A stretch of 64,000 nucleotides of DNA from G11 sp947167445 (GCA_947167445.1 CAMVID010000012.1:24063-88062), one strand, 5' to 3'; shown: positions 40,744 to 49,746, counted from the first letter of the stretch. A program made the numbers and translations. Notes: generated by a model not told the origin, from the sequence alone.

Positions 40744-41253
40744 TTAAGCCAATACCTCGTCAACGGATTTTCCACGGTTACGAGCTACTTCTTCAGGAGT
40801 CTTTAAAGCGCTTAAGCCTGCGATTGTTGCAAGAACAACATTCTGCTTATTGTTGGAGCCAAGAGATTTGGTACGAATGTTCTTGATACCTACAAGCTCA
40901 CAAACAATACGTGCAGGACCACCTGCGATGATACCGGTACCTTCGGGAGCTCTCTTTAACAAAACGTTAGCTGAGCCATACTTACCGATGTAATCGTGTG
41001 TGATGGACTTATTCTCATCTAATGCTACTGTTACAATGTTCTTCATTGCGTCTTCTTTTCCCTTACGAATTGCTTCGGGAATTTCTACAGCCTTGCCAAG
41101 TCCTGCTCCAACGTGTCCGTTCTCATCACCAACAACTACCAAAGCTGTGAATCTCATGTTACGTCCACCCTTAACGGTCTTTGTAACTCTCTTGATGGTA
41201 ACGACCTTGTCGCTTAACTCTAACTGGCTAGGATCTATGATAGTATGTTTCAT
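40744..41253 (-). CDS. rpsE: 30S ribosomal protein S5
   Basis: The 169-residue S5 has the double-stranded RNA-binding-like N-terminal half (VKGGRNMRFTALVVVGD and GHVGAGLGKAVEIPEAIRKG) and a C-terminal half with KRAPEGTGIIAGGPARIVCE. It contributes to decoding accuracy at the mRNA entry side. Spacing to rplR is 18 nt. Confidence 0.98.
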   Translation of the reverse strand: MKHTIIDPSQLELSDKVVTIKRVTKTVKGGRNMRFTALVVVGDENGHVGAGLGKAVEIPEAIRKGKEDAMKNIVTVALDENKSITHDYIGKYGSANVLLKRAPEGTGIIAGGPARIVCELVGIKNIRTKSLGSNNKQNVVLATIAGLSALKTPEEVARNRGKSVDEVLA

Positions 41254-41271
41254 ATTCTATGTCTTCCTTTC

Positions 41272-41640
41272 CTAGAATTGTAAGCCAGCTTCTCTGGCTG
41301 CATCTGCTAATGCTGCTACCTTACCCTGATAAATGAAACCGCCACGGTCGAATACAACCTCTTTGATTCCTTTTTCAAGTGCTCTCTTAGCGATAACAGT
41401 GCCTAAGTATGCTGCTGCATCAACGTTATTTGTCTTCTCTAACTCTGCCTTAACATCCTTCTCAACGGTGGATGCTGCAACGATTGTATTTCCAACAGTA
41501 TCGTCGATAATTTGAGCATACATATGATTATTACTTCTGAACACAGCAAGACGAGGTCTCTCAGCGGTGCCGCTAAAACGGTTACGAAGTCTTGCGTGCT
41601 TTTTAACACGAATATTCTGTCTTGATTCTTTATTAACCAT
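41272..41640 (-). CDS. rplR: 50S ribosomal protein L18
   Basis: The 122-residue L18 binds 5S rRNA. It shows RLRNRFSGTAERPRLAVFRS and the C-terminal DRGGFIYQGKVAALADAARE. It follows rplF by 16 nt. Confidence 0.98.
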   Translation of the reverse strand: MVNKESRQNIRVKKHARLRNRFSGTAERPRLAVFRSNNHMYAQIIDDTVGNTIVAASTVEKDVKAELEKTNNVDAAAYLGTVIAKRALEKGIKEVVFDRGGFIYQGKVAALADAAREAGLQF

Positions 41641-41656
41641 TTTACACTCTCCTTAT

Positions 41657-42196
41657 CTACTTCTTACCGGTCTTACCAACTTTACGTCTGATTGTCTCAT
41701 CGGCATACTTGATACCCTTACCCTTGTAAGGCTCAGGTCTTCTCTTGTCTCTGATCTCAGCTGCAAACTGGCCAACTTTTTCTTTGTCAATTCCCTTAAC
41801 TGTGATGTTGTTACCATCAACCACAGTCTCGATTCCATCAGGATCGTTCATCTCAACGGGATGTGAGAAACCAAGGTTAAGAACGAGCTTCTTGCCCTGC
41901 TTAGCGGCCTTGTAACCAACACCGTTTACCTCGAGTTTCTTCTCATAGCCCTCGGTAACACCGATTACCATGTTGTTGATAAGAGTTCTTGTCAATCCAT
42001 GTAAGGATTTCATTCTCTTTAAGTCATTAGGTCTTGAAACTACTACGTCTGCACCTTCAACCTTAACTTCCATCTCAGGTGCAAGAACTCTCTCAAGAGT
42101 TCCCTTGGGACCTTTAACAGTCACTTTGTTATTTTCTGCAATATCAACAGTAACACCTGCAGGTATTGCGATTGGCATTCTTCCTATACGTGACAT
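41657..42196 (-). CDS. rplF: 50S ribosomal protein L6
   Basis: The 179-residue L6 has two similar domains. It begins MSRIGRMPIAIPAGVTVDI and ends with the RRPEPYKGKGIKYADE signature near the factor-binding site. It lies between rpsH and rplR. Confidence 0.98.
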   Translation of the reverse strand: MSRIGRMPIAIPAGVTVDIAENNKVTVKGPKGTLERVLAPEMEVKVEGADVVVSRPNDLKRMKSLHGLTRTLINNMVIGVTEGYEKKLEVNGVGYKAAKQGKKLVLNLGFSHPVEMNDPDGIETVVDGNNITVKGIDKEKVGQFAAEIRDKRRPEPYKGKGIKYADETIRRKVGKTGKK

Positions 42197-42230
42197 GCCC
42201 GTACCTCCTATGAATATAGTGAATTAATAA

Positions 42231-42632
42231 TTACCAAACGAAAGCAAGAACCTCGCCGCCAACTTCAAGCTGACGAGCTTTCTTGTCTGTGATAACACCC
42301 TGGTTTGTGGAAATGATAGCAACGCCTAAGCCACCAAGTACTCTGGGAAGCTCATCCTTGCCGGCATATACACGAAGACCGGGCTTTGAAATTCTCTTGA
42401 TTCCGGAGATAATCTTGTCATTCTTGTCTACACCATACTTAAGTGTGATGTGGATTGTCTTGAATGCACCGTCATCTACGAGATCATATTTTTTGATGTA
42501 ACCTTCTTCAAGAAGAATATCAGCAATTGCTATCTTCATCTTGGAAGCAGGAACGTCTACTGTATCATGTTTTGCAGTGTTTGCATTACGGATTCTTGTA
42601 AGCATATCTGCAATGGGATCGCTCATTGTCAT
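42231..42632 (-). CDS. rpsH: 30S ribosomal protein S8
   Basis: The 133-residue S8 is a 16S rRNA central-domain assembly protein and a translational regulator of spc operons in other bacteria. It shows DPIADMLTRIRNA and the C-terminal STNQGVITDKKARQL. The first ATG is used, with GGAGG eight bases upstream. Confidence 0.98.
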   Translation of the reverse strand: MTMSDPIADMLTRIRNANTAKHDTVDVPASKMKIAIADILLEEGYIKKYDLVDDGAFKTIHITLKYGVDKNDKIISGIKRISKPGLRVYAGKDELPRVLGGLGVAIISTNQGVITDKKARQLEVGGEVLAFVW

Positions 42633-42653
42633 TTGAATTGCCTCCTTTCTTCC

Positions 42654-42839
42654 TTACCAACTTGCTTTCTTAACGCCGGGTATCTGACCCTTGTATGCCA
42701 ATTCACGGAAGCAAATTCTGCAGATTCCGTATTTCTTTAATGTAGCATGTGGACGACCACAAATTTTGCAGCGGCTATATGCTCTTGTGGAGAATTTAGG
42801 CTTACGCTGCTGTTTTAATTTCATTGCTGTCTTAGCCAT
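42654..42839 (-). CDS. rpsN: 30S ribosomal protein S14, zinc type
   Basis: This 61-residue short S14 carries two CxxC pairs (CKIC and CRIC) for a zinc ion, as in type Z S14. It reads STRAYSRCKICGRPHATLKK and ends GQIPGVKKASW. It is located between rplE and rpsH. Confidence 0.98.
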   Translation of the reverse strand: MAKTAMKLKQQRKPKFSTRAYSRCKICGRPHATLKKYGICRICFRELAYKGQIPGVKKASW

Positions 42840-42853
42840 GAATTAATTTCCTC

Positions 42854-43393
42854 CTATTTCTCAAACGGCATGTTGAACATTGTTAATAACTCGCGTGCTT
42901 CTTCATCGGTCTTAGCTGTGGTAACGAAGATGATGTCCATACCTCTTACCTTATCTACCTTATCGTACTCGATCTCGGGGAAGATGATCTGCTCCTTAAT
43001 ACCAAGAGAGTAGTTACCTCTTCCATCGAAAGAGTTGGGGTTAACGCCTCTGAAGTCACGTACACGAGGAAGTGCGAGATTTACGAGTCTGTCAAGGAAC
43101 TCGTACATCTTCTCACCGCGGAGGGTGGTCTTACATCCGATTGCCATACCTTCACGAATCTTGAAGTTAGCAACGGACTTTTTAGCCTTTGTTAAAATAG
43201 CCTTCTGACCTGTGATGGTCTCCATATCCTTAACTGCGGATTCAAGAACCTTTGCATTCTCCTTAGCTTCGCCAACACCCATGTTAACCACGATCTTGTC
43301 AAGCTTGGGAACCTGCATGATGTTCTTGTAACCGAACTTCTTCATCATTGCATCAACGATTTCATTCTTATACTGATCTTTAAGTCTGCTCAC
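42854..43393 (-). CDS. rplE: 50S ribosomal protein L5
   Basis: The 179-residue L5 binds 5S rRNA and contacts P-site tRNA. It has VPKLDKIVVNMGVGEAKEN and the DRLVNLALPRVRDFRGVNP signature. A GTG start (SRLKDQYKNEIV) is chosen because AGGAGG lies eight bases upstream. An upstream in-frame ATG would lie before that site and overlap rplX. Confidence 0.96.
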   Translation of the reverse strand: MSRLKDQYKNEIVDAMMKKFGYKNIMQVPKLDKIVVNMGVGEAKENAKVLESAVKDMETITGQKAILTKAKKSVANFKIREGMAIGCKTTLRGEKMYEFLDRLVNLALPRVRDFRGVNPNSFDGRGNYSLGIKEQIIFPEIEYDKVDKVRGMDIIFVTTAKTDEEARELLTMFNMPFEK

Positions 43394-43415
43394 TATAACA
43401 ACCTCCTTTCCCGTA

Positions 43416-43727
43416 CTAGTCAATTACGTCGCCGGTTGTCTTAGCGAAACGTACTTTTTTATCTTTTTCCATCTTGAAGCCTACACGTGTTACTTTACCT
43501 TTGTGAAGGTACATAACGTTGGAGATGTCAAGAGGAGCTTCTTTCTGAACGATACCACCGTTCTGGTTTGCTGCTGAGGGCTTCTCATGCTTTGTGATCA
43601 TGTTAACGCCTTCTACAACTACCTTTCCGTTCTTAGGATCAACGGAAATGACCTTGCCTTCTTTGTCTTTGTCTTTGCCGGCGATAACCTTAACAGTGTC
43701 GCCTTTCTTGATCTTCATTGTTGACAT
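43416..43727 (-). CDS. rplX: 50S ribosomal protein L24
   Basis: The 103-residue KOW-domain L24 initiates large-subunit assembly. MKIKKGDTVKVIAGKDKDKE is the KOW segment, followed by VEGVNMITKHEKPSAANQNG. GGAGG lies seven bases before the first ATG. Confidence 0.98.
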   Translation of the reverse strand: MSTMKIKKGDTVKVIAGKDKDKEGKVISVDPKNGKVVVEGVNMITKHEKPSAANQNGGIVQKEAPLDISNVMYLHKGKVTRVGFKMEKDKKVRFAKTTGDVID

Positions 43728-43739
43728 ATCGGCACCTCC

Positions 43740-44108
43740 TTATAATACTTCCGGAGCAAGTGATACGATCTTCATGAACTGCTTATCACGAAGCTCTCTT
43801 GCTACGGGTCCAAAAATACGTGTTCCTCTCGGAGTCTTGTCATCCTTGATAATAACTGCTGCGTTCTCGTCGAACTTGATGTAGGAACCGTCTTTACGAC
43901 GAGCACCCTTAACAGTACGAACAACAACTGCCTTTACTACGTCACCTTTTTTGACAACACCGCCGGGTGTTGCATCTTTAACGGTAGCAACGATGACATC
44001 GCCGATATTTGCATATCTTCTTGTAGAGCCGCCCATAACGCGGATGCAAAGGATTTCCTTAGCACCTGTATTATCAGCAACTTTAAGTCTTGTTTCCTGC
44101 TGAATCAT
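43740..44108 (-). CDS. rplN: 50S ribosomal protein L14
   Basis: The 122-residue L14 takes part in an intersubunit bridge and shows MIQQETRLKVADNTGAKEIL and TPRGTRIFGPVARELRDKQF. It is the first gene of the spc segment, read through from rpsQ with a 23-nt spacer. Confidence 0.98.
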   Translation of the reverse strand: MIQQETRLKVADNTGAKEILCIRVMGGSTRRYANIGDVIVATVKDATPGGVVKKGDVVKAVVVRTVKGARRKDGSYIKFDENAAVIIKDDKTPRGTRIFGPVARELRDKQFMKIVSLAPEVL

Positions 44109-44131
44109 GCTATTTCTCCTTCCAAATAAGA

Positions 44132-44389
44132 CTATTTTGCCTTCTCGATAATCTCAACAAGTCTCCATCTCTTATCCTTTGATAAAGGTCTTGTCTCCAT
44201 TACCTTGACGGTATCACCGATGTTACATTCGTTGTTCTCATCATGAGCCTTAAGTGTGTAAGTTCTCTTTACGATCTTGCCGTAGAGAGGGTGCTTAACG
44301 TGGTCTTCGATGGCAACAACGATGGTCTTATCCATTTTATTACTGGTAACTTTACCTGTACGTGTTTTTCTAAGATTTCTTTCTTCCAC
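44132..44389 (-). CDS. rpsQ: 30S ribosomal protein S17
   Basis: The 85-residue OB-fold S17 binds 16S rRNA early in assembly. It has RTGKVTSNKMDKTIVVAIED and the GDTVKVMETRPLSKDKRWRL signature. It is the last gene of the S10 segment. Confidence 0.98.
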   Translation of the reverse strand: MEERNLRKTRTGKVTSNKMDKTIVVAIEDHVKHPLYGKIVKRTYTLKAHDENNECNIGDTVKVMETRPLSKDKRWRLVEIIEKAK

Positions 44390-44420
44390 GATTGTTTCTC
44401 CTTTCTAAGCCACGCGCGAC

Positions 44421-44624
44421 CTAAGCTTTAGCCTTAGCGCTTAACACTGTCTCGATACGAGCGATGTTCTTGCGAACCTCTTTGATACGAGCTGTGTTGT
44501 CCAACTGGTTGGTTGCGTTCTGGAATCTTAAATTGAAAAGCTCCTTCTTAGCATCTGTTAACTCTTTTGCTAAATCCTGGGCTGTCTTCTTCTGTAACTC
44601 TGCAACATACTGATTAGTTTTCAT
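44421..44624 (-). CDS. rpmC: 50S ribosomal protein L29
   Basis: This 67-residue coiled-coil L29 lies at the tunnel exit. It begins MKTNQYVAELQKKTAQDLAK and contains LFNLRFQNATNQLDNTARIK. The ATG overlaps the 3' end of rplP by 11 nt. A longer frame upstream runs inside rplP and is not used. Confidence 0.97.
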   Translation of the reverse strand: MKTNQYVAELQKKTAQDLAKELTDAKKELFNLRFQNATNQLDNTARIKEVRKNIARIETVLSAKAKA

Positions 44625-45051
44625 CCGATACACCGCCTTCCAGATCTGCCTTAGAAACGATCTTACATTTGCAGGGAAGCTTATGCATAGCAAGACGTAA
44701 TGCTTCTCTTGCGTCCGCTTCGGGAACACCTGCGATTTCAAACATTACACGTCCGGGCTTAACAACTGCTACCCAATATTCAACAGTACCTTTACCGGAA
44801 CCCATACGGGTTTCTGCCGGTTTTGCAGTAACGGGCTTGTCAGGGAAAATCTTAATCCAAACCTGACCTGCACGCTTTGTATAACGAGTGAGGGCAACAC
44901 GGGCTGCCTCAATCTGATTTGATTTAACCCACGCCGGTTCTGTAGCAACAAGACCAAATTCACCATAGCTGATTACGTTACCACGTAATGCTTTACCTCT
45001 CATGGTGCCACGGAACTGTTTACGACGCTTTACTCTTTTGGGCATTAACAT
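44614..45051 (-). CDS. rplP: 50S ribosomal protein L16
   Basis: The 145-residue L16 positions tRNA near the peptidyl-transferase centre. It starts MLMPKRVKRRKQFRGTMRGK and has KPAETRMGSGKGTVEYWVAV. The ATG overlaps the rpsC stop codon by one base, with GGGGGAG upstream. Confidence 0.98.
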   Translation of the reverse strand: MLMPKRVKRRKQFRGTMRGKALRGNVISYGEFGLVATEPAWVKSNQIEAARVALTRYTKRAGQVWIKIFPDKPVTAKPAETRMGSGKGTVEYWVAVVKPGRVMFEIAGVPEADAREALRLAMHKLPCKCKIVSKADLEGGVSDEN

Positions 45052-45713
45052 TATTTGTCTCCCCCTTCCTTAGTAGCATTAGCTTTGGTGGGAAGTACCT
45101 CTCCTTTGTAAATCCAGACTTTAACGCCTACTTTACCATAGGTGGTATCTGCCTCAGCAAAACCATAGTCAATATCTGCACGAAGTGTCTGAAGAGGAAT
45201 TGTACCCTCGTTGTAGAACTCAGCACGAGCGATATCTGCTCCACCGAGACGTCCTGAACAACAGGTTTTAATTCCAAGAGCTCCTGACTTCATTGTTCTG
45301 CCCATGCAGGACTTCATAGCACGACGGAAGGAAACACGGTTCTCCAACTGCTGTGCGATGTTCTCTGCAACAAGCTGAGCATCACGATCGGGTCTCTTGA
45401 TTTCCTTGATGTCAACAAGAACTTTCTTGCCTGTCATCTTGGATAATTCCTGCTTTGTGATTTCGATTTCAGCACCGCCCTTACCGATAACTACGCCGGG
45501 CTTTGCTGTATGAATAACAACTTTTACTCTGTCGGAAGCACGCTCGATTTCAATCTTGCTGATTCCGGCAGCATATAATTTCTTCTTAAGGTATTTTCTG
45601 ATCTCGAAGTCCTCTACAAGGAAATCAGAGAACTCAGCATCAGCATACCATCTGGAATCCCAATCCTTAATAACACCGACTCTTAAGCCGTGAGGATTAA
45701 CTTTCTGTCCCAT
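45051..45713 (-). CDS. rpsC: 30S ribosomal protein S3
   Basis: The 220-residue S3 has a KH domain (VVIHTAKPGVVIGKGGAEI near residues 70-90) and a C-terminal domain ending with VGVKVWIYKGEVLPTK. It lines the mRNA entry channel. Confidence 0.98.
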   Translation of the reverse strand: MGQKVNPHGLRVGVIKDWDSRWYADAEFSDFLVEDFEIRKYLKKKLYAAGISKIEIERASDRVKVVIHTAKPGVVIGKGGAEIEITKQELSKMTGKKVLVDIKEIKRPDRDAQLVAENIAQQLENRVSFRRAMKSCMGRTMKSGALGIKTCCSGRLGGADIARAEFYNEGTIPLQTLRADIDYGFAEADTTYGKVGVKVWIYKGEVLPTKANATKEGGDK

Positions 45714-45732
45714 AGATTAACTAAGCTCCTTT

Positions 45733-46119
45733 CTATCTCTCATCAAGTACAACGGTGATGTGGCTCATTCTCTTCTCAATTCTGTAAGCACGGCCCTGTG
45801 CTCTGGGCTGTACTCTCTTCATTGTAGGTCCTTTGTTTGCAAAGCACTCTGCAACATAGAGATTGTCCTTGTTCATACCGTTATTGTTTTCTGCGTTTGC
45901 GATAGCTGACTCTAACAATTTCTTGATGATGCTTGAAGCATATCTGGGATTGTAAGTAAGGATAGCTAAAGCGCTATTTACGTCTTTGCCGCGGATTGCG
46001 TCAAGGACGAAGCATGCCTTCTGAACAGACACTCTCGCATAAGATAACTTAGCTGAAGGTCTGGTATCTTTATTAGCATTTCTTTCTCTCTTGATTTGGC
46101 TTCTATGTCCTTTTGCCAT
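45733..46119 (-). CDS. rplV: 50S ribosomal protein L22
   Basis: The 128-residue L22 reaches into the nascent-peptide tunnel through the loop near KGPTMKRVQPRAQGRAYRI. The N-terminal 15 residues form a short basic extension. It follows rpsS by 18 nt. Confidence 0.98.
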   Translation of the reverse strand: MAKGHRSQIKRERNANKDTRPSAKLSYARVSVQKACFVLDAIRGKDVNSALAILTYNPRYASSIIKKLLESAIANAENNNGMNKDNLYVAECFANKGPTMKRVQPRAQGRAYRIEKRMSHITVVLDER

Positions 46120-46137
46120 GATCTAAACCTCCTTCTA

Positions 46138-46419
46138 CTAATTTACCTTTGACTTCTTTTCGTCCTTACCGTGACCTCTGTAGGTTCTGGTAGCAACGAA
46201 CTCGCCGAGTTTGTGTCCAACCATATCTTCGGTTACATATACGGGTACATGCTTTCTTCCGTCGTGTACAGCGATTGTATGTCCAACGAATGAAGGGAAA
46301 ATCGTGGAACGACGGGACCATGTCTTGATAACCTGCTTCTGACCTGCTGCGTTCATAGCATCTACTTTCTTAAGGAGATGAGCGTCAGCAAAGGGTCCTT
46401 TTTTAATTGATCTAGCCAT
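46138..46419 (-). CDS. rpsS: 30S ribosomal protein S19
   Basis: The 93-residue S19 in the 30S head shows MARSIKKGPFADAHLLKKVD and WSRRSTIFPSFVGHTIAVHD. GGAGG is seven bases before the ATG. Confidence 0.98.
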   Translation of the reverse strand: MARSIKKGPFADAHLLKKVDAMNAAGQKQVIKTWSRRSTIFPSFVGHTIAVHDGRKHVPVYVTEDMVGHKLGEFVATRTYRGHGKDEKKSKVN

Positions 46420-46453
46420 TTTTTTCCTCCTGAAAATTTAGCGAAATTTACAA

Positions 46454-47293
46454 TTACTTAATTGCTTTACCGTCACGACGTCTTACGATAAGCTTATCGG
46501 AATGTTTCTTCTTACGAGTCTTCAAACCGAGAGCGGGCTTACCCCAAGGAGTGCAAGGACCGGGACGTCCGATACTTGTCTTACCTTCACCACCACCATG
46601 AGGGTGATCGTTAGGGTTCATAACGGAACCGCGAACAGTAGGACGGATACCCATGTGACGAACTCTACCTGCCTTACCATAGTTGATAAGGTTGTGGTCG
46701 CCATTACCGATAACACCGATAGATGCACGGCAGATGATGGGAACCATTCTCATTTCGCCGGAGGGAAGTCTTAAGGTTGCATACTTGCCTTCCTTAGCCA
46801 TCAGCTGTGCGCTGTTACCTGCGGAACGAACAAGCTGTCCACCCTTACCGGGATATAACTCAATGTTGTGTACCTGAGCACCGACAGGAATCTCTGAAAG
46901 AGGTAAGCAGTTGCCGATTCTAACCTCGGCGTCTGCACCGTTCATGATCTTCATTCCTTCTTTTAATCCCTCGGGTGCGAGGATATATGCCTTCTCGCCA
47001 TCTGCATAGCAGATAAGAGCGATGTTAGCTGTTCTGTTAGGATCGTATTCGATACCTACTACCTTTGCGGGGATACCATCTTTATTTCTCTTGAAATCGA
47101 TGATTCTGTATTTACGTCTTGATCCACCGCCGTGGTGTCTTACAGTGATTTTACCCTGATTGTTACGACCAGCGCTCTTCTTAAGAGATGAAAGAAGGCT
47201 CTTCTCAGGAGTGCTCTTTGTAATCTCAGAGAAATCTGAACCGGTCATATTTCTTCTGGAGGGTGTATAGGGATTGTATGTCTTAATTCCCAT
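46454..47293 (-). CDS. rplB: 50S ribosomal protein L2
   Basis: The 279-residue L2 is required for subunit joining and peptidyl transfer. It has GRNNQGKITVRHHGGGSRRK and the C-terminal MNPNDHPHGGGEGKTSIGRP with its conserved histidine. It is preceded by a 113-nt spacer with a three-stem structure. Confidence 0.98.
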   Translation of the reverse strand: MGIKTYNPYTPSRRNMTGSDFSEITKSTPEKSLLSSLKKSAGRNNQGKITVRHHGGGSRRKYRIIDFKRNKDGIPAKVVGIEYDPNRTANIALICYADGEKAYILAPEGLKEGMKIMNGADAEVRIGNCLPLSEIPVGAQVHNIELYPGKGGQLVRSAGNSAQLMAKEGKYATLRLPSGEMRMVPIICRASIGVIGNGDHNLINYGKAGRVRHMGIRPTVRGSVMNPNDHPHGGGEGKTSIGRPGPCTPWGKPALGLKTRKKKHSDKLIVRRRDGKAIK

Positions 47294-47325
47294 GATTCAA
47301 AATCTCCTTTTCTTTATTTGCGCGA

Positions 47326-47378
47326 ACAAACCGAAGTTCTTACTTCGAGCAGCCACACGATTTAGCTGTGAGGTTTGT
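47326..47378 (-). promoter_or_regulatory. three-way-junction-like RNA structure between rplW and rplB
   Basis: An outer stem ACAAACC/GGTTTGT encloses two hairpins, CGAAGT-AAG-ACTTCG-like at 47332-47347 and CAGC/GCTG at 47350-47368. Only a few unpaired bases remain. It lies 33 nt before the rplB start in a spacer much longer than others in the operon, which suggests a binding or processing site. This is seen only as base-pairing potential. Confidence 0.45.
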
Positions 47379-47406
47379 CGCATACGTTATTAGCTGCTTC
47401 TTGATT

Positions 47407-47706
47407 TTACAGACCTGCGAAGATCTCGATGTCCTTGCTGTCTGCTGTCAACTTAACGATGGCCTTTTTGGTCTTAGCTGTCTTACCAACTACCATGCCA
47501 CGTCTTTTGTTCTTACCGTCGTTATTCATTGTGTTAACGCTCTCAACCTTGGTTCCGGCGAACATCTTCTCAACGGCTTCCTTAATCTGAGACTTGTTAG
47601 CCTCGGGATTTACAAGGAATGTGTACTTCTTATCGCCCATCTGATTCATGCTCTTCTCTGTTACAACGGGCTTAAGGATTACGTCATAGTATTTAAGATC
47701 TGCCAT
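47407..47706 (-). CDS. rplW: 50S ribosomal protein L23
   Basis: The 99-residue L23 at the tunnel exit docks trigger factor and SRP. It has YYDVILKPVVTEKSMNQMGD and EANKSQIKEAVEKMFAGTKV. Its ATG overlaps the rplD stop by one base. Confidence 0.98.
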   Translation of the reverse strand: MADLKYYDVILKPVVTEKSMNQMGDKKYTFLVNPEANKSQIKEAVEKMFAGTKVESVNTMNNDGKNKRRGMVVGKTAKTKKAIVKLTADSKDIEIFAGL

Positions 47707-48326
47707 TATGCGTACACCTCCTCAATCTTTGCAACAGCATCCTTGGTGAGTACCAATGTGCCTGCGTTCATTACATCGTAAGCATTAATGCTGTCATATA
47801 CTGCTGTGTTTACTTTCTCAAGGTTCTTAGCAGATGCGATTACGTTTGTGTCGTTGTCTGCAAGAACTACGAGACCCTTCTCAACCTTTAAGTTGCTCAT
47901 TACTTCAGCGAACTTCTTGGTCTTGATCTCGTCAAGCTCAAGCTTGTCAAGAACGATGAGCTTCTCGTTTGCTACGGAATTTGTAAGAGCGGACTTAAGA
48001 GCTGCTCTCTTTTCCTTCTTGTTCATTTTAACCGTGTAATCTCTGGGAACGGGTGCGAATACAACTCCGCCGCCTGTCCACTGAGGAGAACGGGTTGAAC
48101 CCTGTCTTGCATGACCGGTACCCTTCTGTCTCCAAGGTTTTCTTCCGCCACCGGAAACTTCAGAACGAGTCTTAGCTTTCTGTGTTCCCTGACGATTGTT
48201 TGCAAGCTGTCCAACCACTGCCAAGTGTACAAGGTGCTCGTTGATTTCAACACCGAATACAGCATCGTTTAAATCCATGGTTCCGACTTTCTTGCCTTCC
48301 ATATTATAAACAGCTACGTTTGCCAT
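47706..48326 (-). CDS. rplD: 50S ribosomal protein L4
   Basis: The 206-residue L4 carries the tunnel loop GGRKPWRQKGTGHARQGSTR at about residues 58-77. L4 is the autoregulator of the S10 operon in enteric bacteria. Whether it regulates here is unknown. Confidence 0.98.
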   Translation of the reverse strand: MANVAVYNMEGKKVGTMDLNDAVFGVEINEHLVHLAVVGQLANNRQGTQKAKTRSEVSGGGRKPWRQKGTGHARQGSTRSPQWTGGGVVFAPVPRDYTVKMNKKEKRAALKSALTNSVANEKLIVLDKLELDEIKTKKFAEVMSNLKVEKGLVVLADNDTNVIASAKNLEKVNTAVYDSINAYDVMNAGTLVLTKDAVAKIEEVYA

Positions 48327-48354
48327 TTGTCAGTTCCTCCTTTCGCGTGTCCCA

Positions 48355-49026
48355 TTAAGCTTCAACCTTAACGGTCTCTTTGATTGTTACTAAAGCTTTC
48401 TTAGGTCCGGGTACAGCGCCCTTAACAAGGAGAAGGTTCTTCTCAGCATCTACTCTTACTACTTCAAGATTCTGAACTGTAACCTTTACGCAACCCATGT
48501 GACCGGGCATACCTTTGCCCTTGAAGACACGGCTGGGAGATGAACATGCACCATTTGAACCCTGATGACGATGGAACTTGGAACCGTGAGCCATGGGTCC
48601 TCTGTGCTGTCCGAATCTCTTAATAGCGCCCTGGTATCCTTTACCTTTGGAAATAGCAGTTGCATCAACCTTATCTCCTGCAGCAAAGATATCAGCTTTG
48701 ATCTCGTCGCCCAAATTGTAATCTTCAGTATTCTCGAACTTGAATTCTCTAACGAATCTCTTACCTGTTACGCCGGCTTTCTTGAAGTGTCCCATCTCAG
48801 CCTTGTTAACGCCATGTCTGTGAACAAGCTCCTTGCCGCCGTCAGCGTACATTTCCTTCTTATCAACAAATCCAACCTGAACTGCTTTGTATCCGTCGTT
48901 CTCTTCTGTCTTAATCTGTGTTACAACACAAGGACCAGCAGAAAGAACAGTTACAGGAATTAATGTTCCGTCTTCATTGAAGATCTGTGTCATTCCGACT
49001 TTTGTTGCCAAAATCGCTTTTTTCAT
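48355..49026 (-). CDS. rplC: 50S ribosomal protein L3
   Basis: The 223-residue L3 has MKKAILATKVGMTQIFNEDG and the central extension HGSKFHRHQGSNGACSSPSR, which reaches the peptidyl-transferase centre. It is 95 nt downstream of rpsJ. Confidence 0.98.
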   Translation of the reverse strand: MKKAILATKVGMTQIFNEDGTLIPVTVLSAGPCVVTQIKTEENDGYKAVQVGFVDKKEMYADGGKELVHRHGVNKAEMGHFKKAGVTGKRFVREFKFENTEDYNLGDEIKADIFAAGDKVDATAISKGKGYQGAIKRFGQHRGPMAHGSKFHRHQGSNGACSSPSRVFKGKGMPGHMGCVKVTVQNLEVVRVDAEKNLLLVKGAVPGPKKALVTIKETVKVEA

Positions 49027-49121
49027 TTTTTACCTCCTTGATTTCTACATAGCGGAACACATCCGGGGTGTTCATCTGTACGTAGAGGTTTGTTTACATT
49101 GTTTCTTATTAATATGAAGAA

Positions 49122-49439
49122 TTATTTGTTCTTCATCTTGATGTCGATGTTAACACCGGCAGGCATCTCAAGACGCTGTAATGCTTCAACTGTCTTGGGT
49201 GTAGGTGTGATGATATCGATGAGTCTCTTGTGAGTTCTCTGCTCGAACTGCTCACGGCTGTCTTTGTACTTATGTACAGCACGAAGAATTGTAACTACTT
49301 CCTTCTTAGTAGGAAGGGGTACGGGACCGCTTACCTGTGATCCGTTCTTCTTTACAGTCTCGATGATTTTCTTTGCAGATGCATCAACTAACTGATGATC
49401 ATACGCCTTTAATGTGATTCTCATTACCTGAGTTGCCAT
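49122..49439 (-). CDS. rpsJ: 30S ribosomal protein S10
   Basis: The 105-residue S10 (also NusE in antitermination) has ITLKAYDHQLVDASAKKIIE and GPVPLPTKKEVVTILRAVHK. It is the first gene of the superoperon. AAAGGAGG lies upstream, separated from the ATG by a T-rich spacer. Confidence 0.98.
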   Translation of the reverse strand: MATQVMRITLKAYDHQLVDASAKKIIETVKKNGSQVSGPVPLPTKKEVVTILRAVHKYKDSREQFEQRTHKRLIDIITPTPKTVEALQRLEMPAGVNIDIKMKNK

Positions 49440-49712
49440 AAAAAAAGTCGCCTCCTTTTCGCACTTTTGTTACTTAGTACGACAAGCGGTGACTGTACAC
49501 TCTCCCGTGTGTGTCCTATTTATTCACATTCCGAAATCCCGGATTTCATCCTGTAAATTCAAGAGGATTTTCACACGTCGTTTCTACTGTTTTGTAGACA
49601 TTTCTTTGGTACAGTGACCTGTCGTCAGTTTCCTAACTTGACATTCGCTCCACGGAAAACCGGCCATATAAAGGCCGCAACCTCGCGCTTCATAGCTATC
49701 ATGTCACAGCAA
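49440..49712 (-). ncRNA. long untranslated leader of the S10 operon
   Basis: About 270 nt separate the promoter from rpsJ, with no credible ORF. Near the 5' end GCGGCC-TTTATAT-GGCCG forms a hairpin. Further pairing is likely but was not resolved by eye, and no T-run terminator is present. Its length suggests regulation by a ribosomal protein, but no known leader family was recognised. Confidence 0.4.
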
Positions 49713-49717
49713 AAGAT

Positions 49718-49746
49718 AGTATAACCCATAGTTTTGGGCCTTGCAA
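49718..49746 (-). promoter_or_regulatory. promoter of the S10 ribosomal operon
   Basis: TTGCAA and TATACT are separated by 17 nt on the minus strand, between the terminator of the acetyltransferase gene and the S10 leader. Confidence 0.75.
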
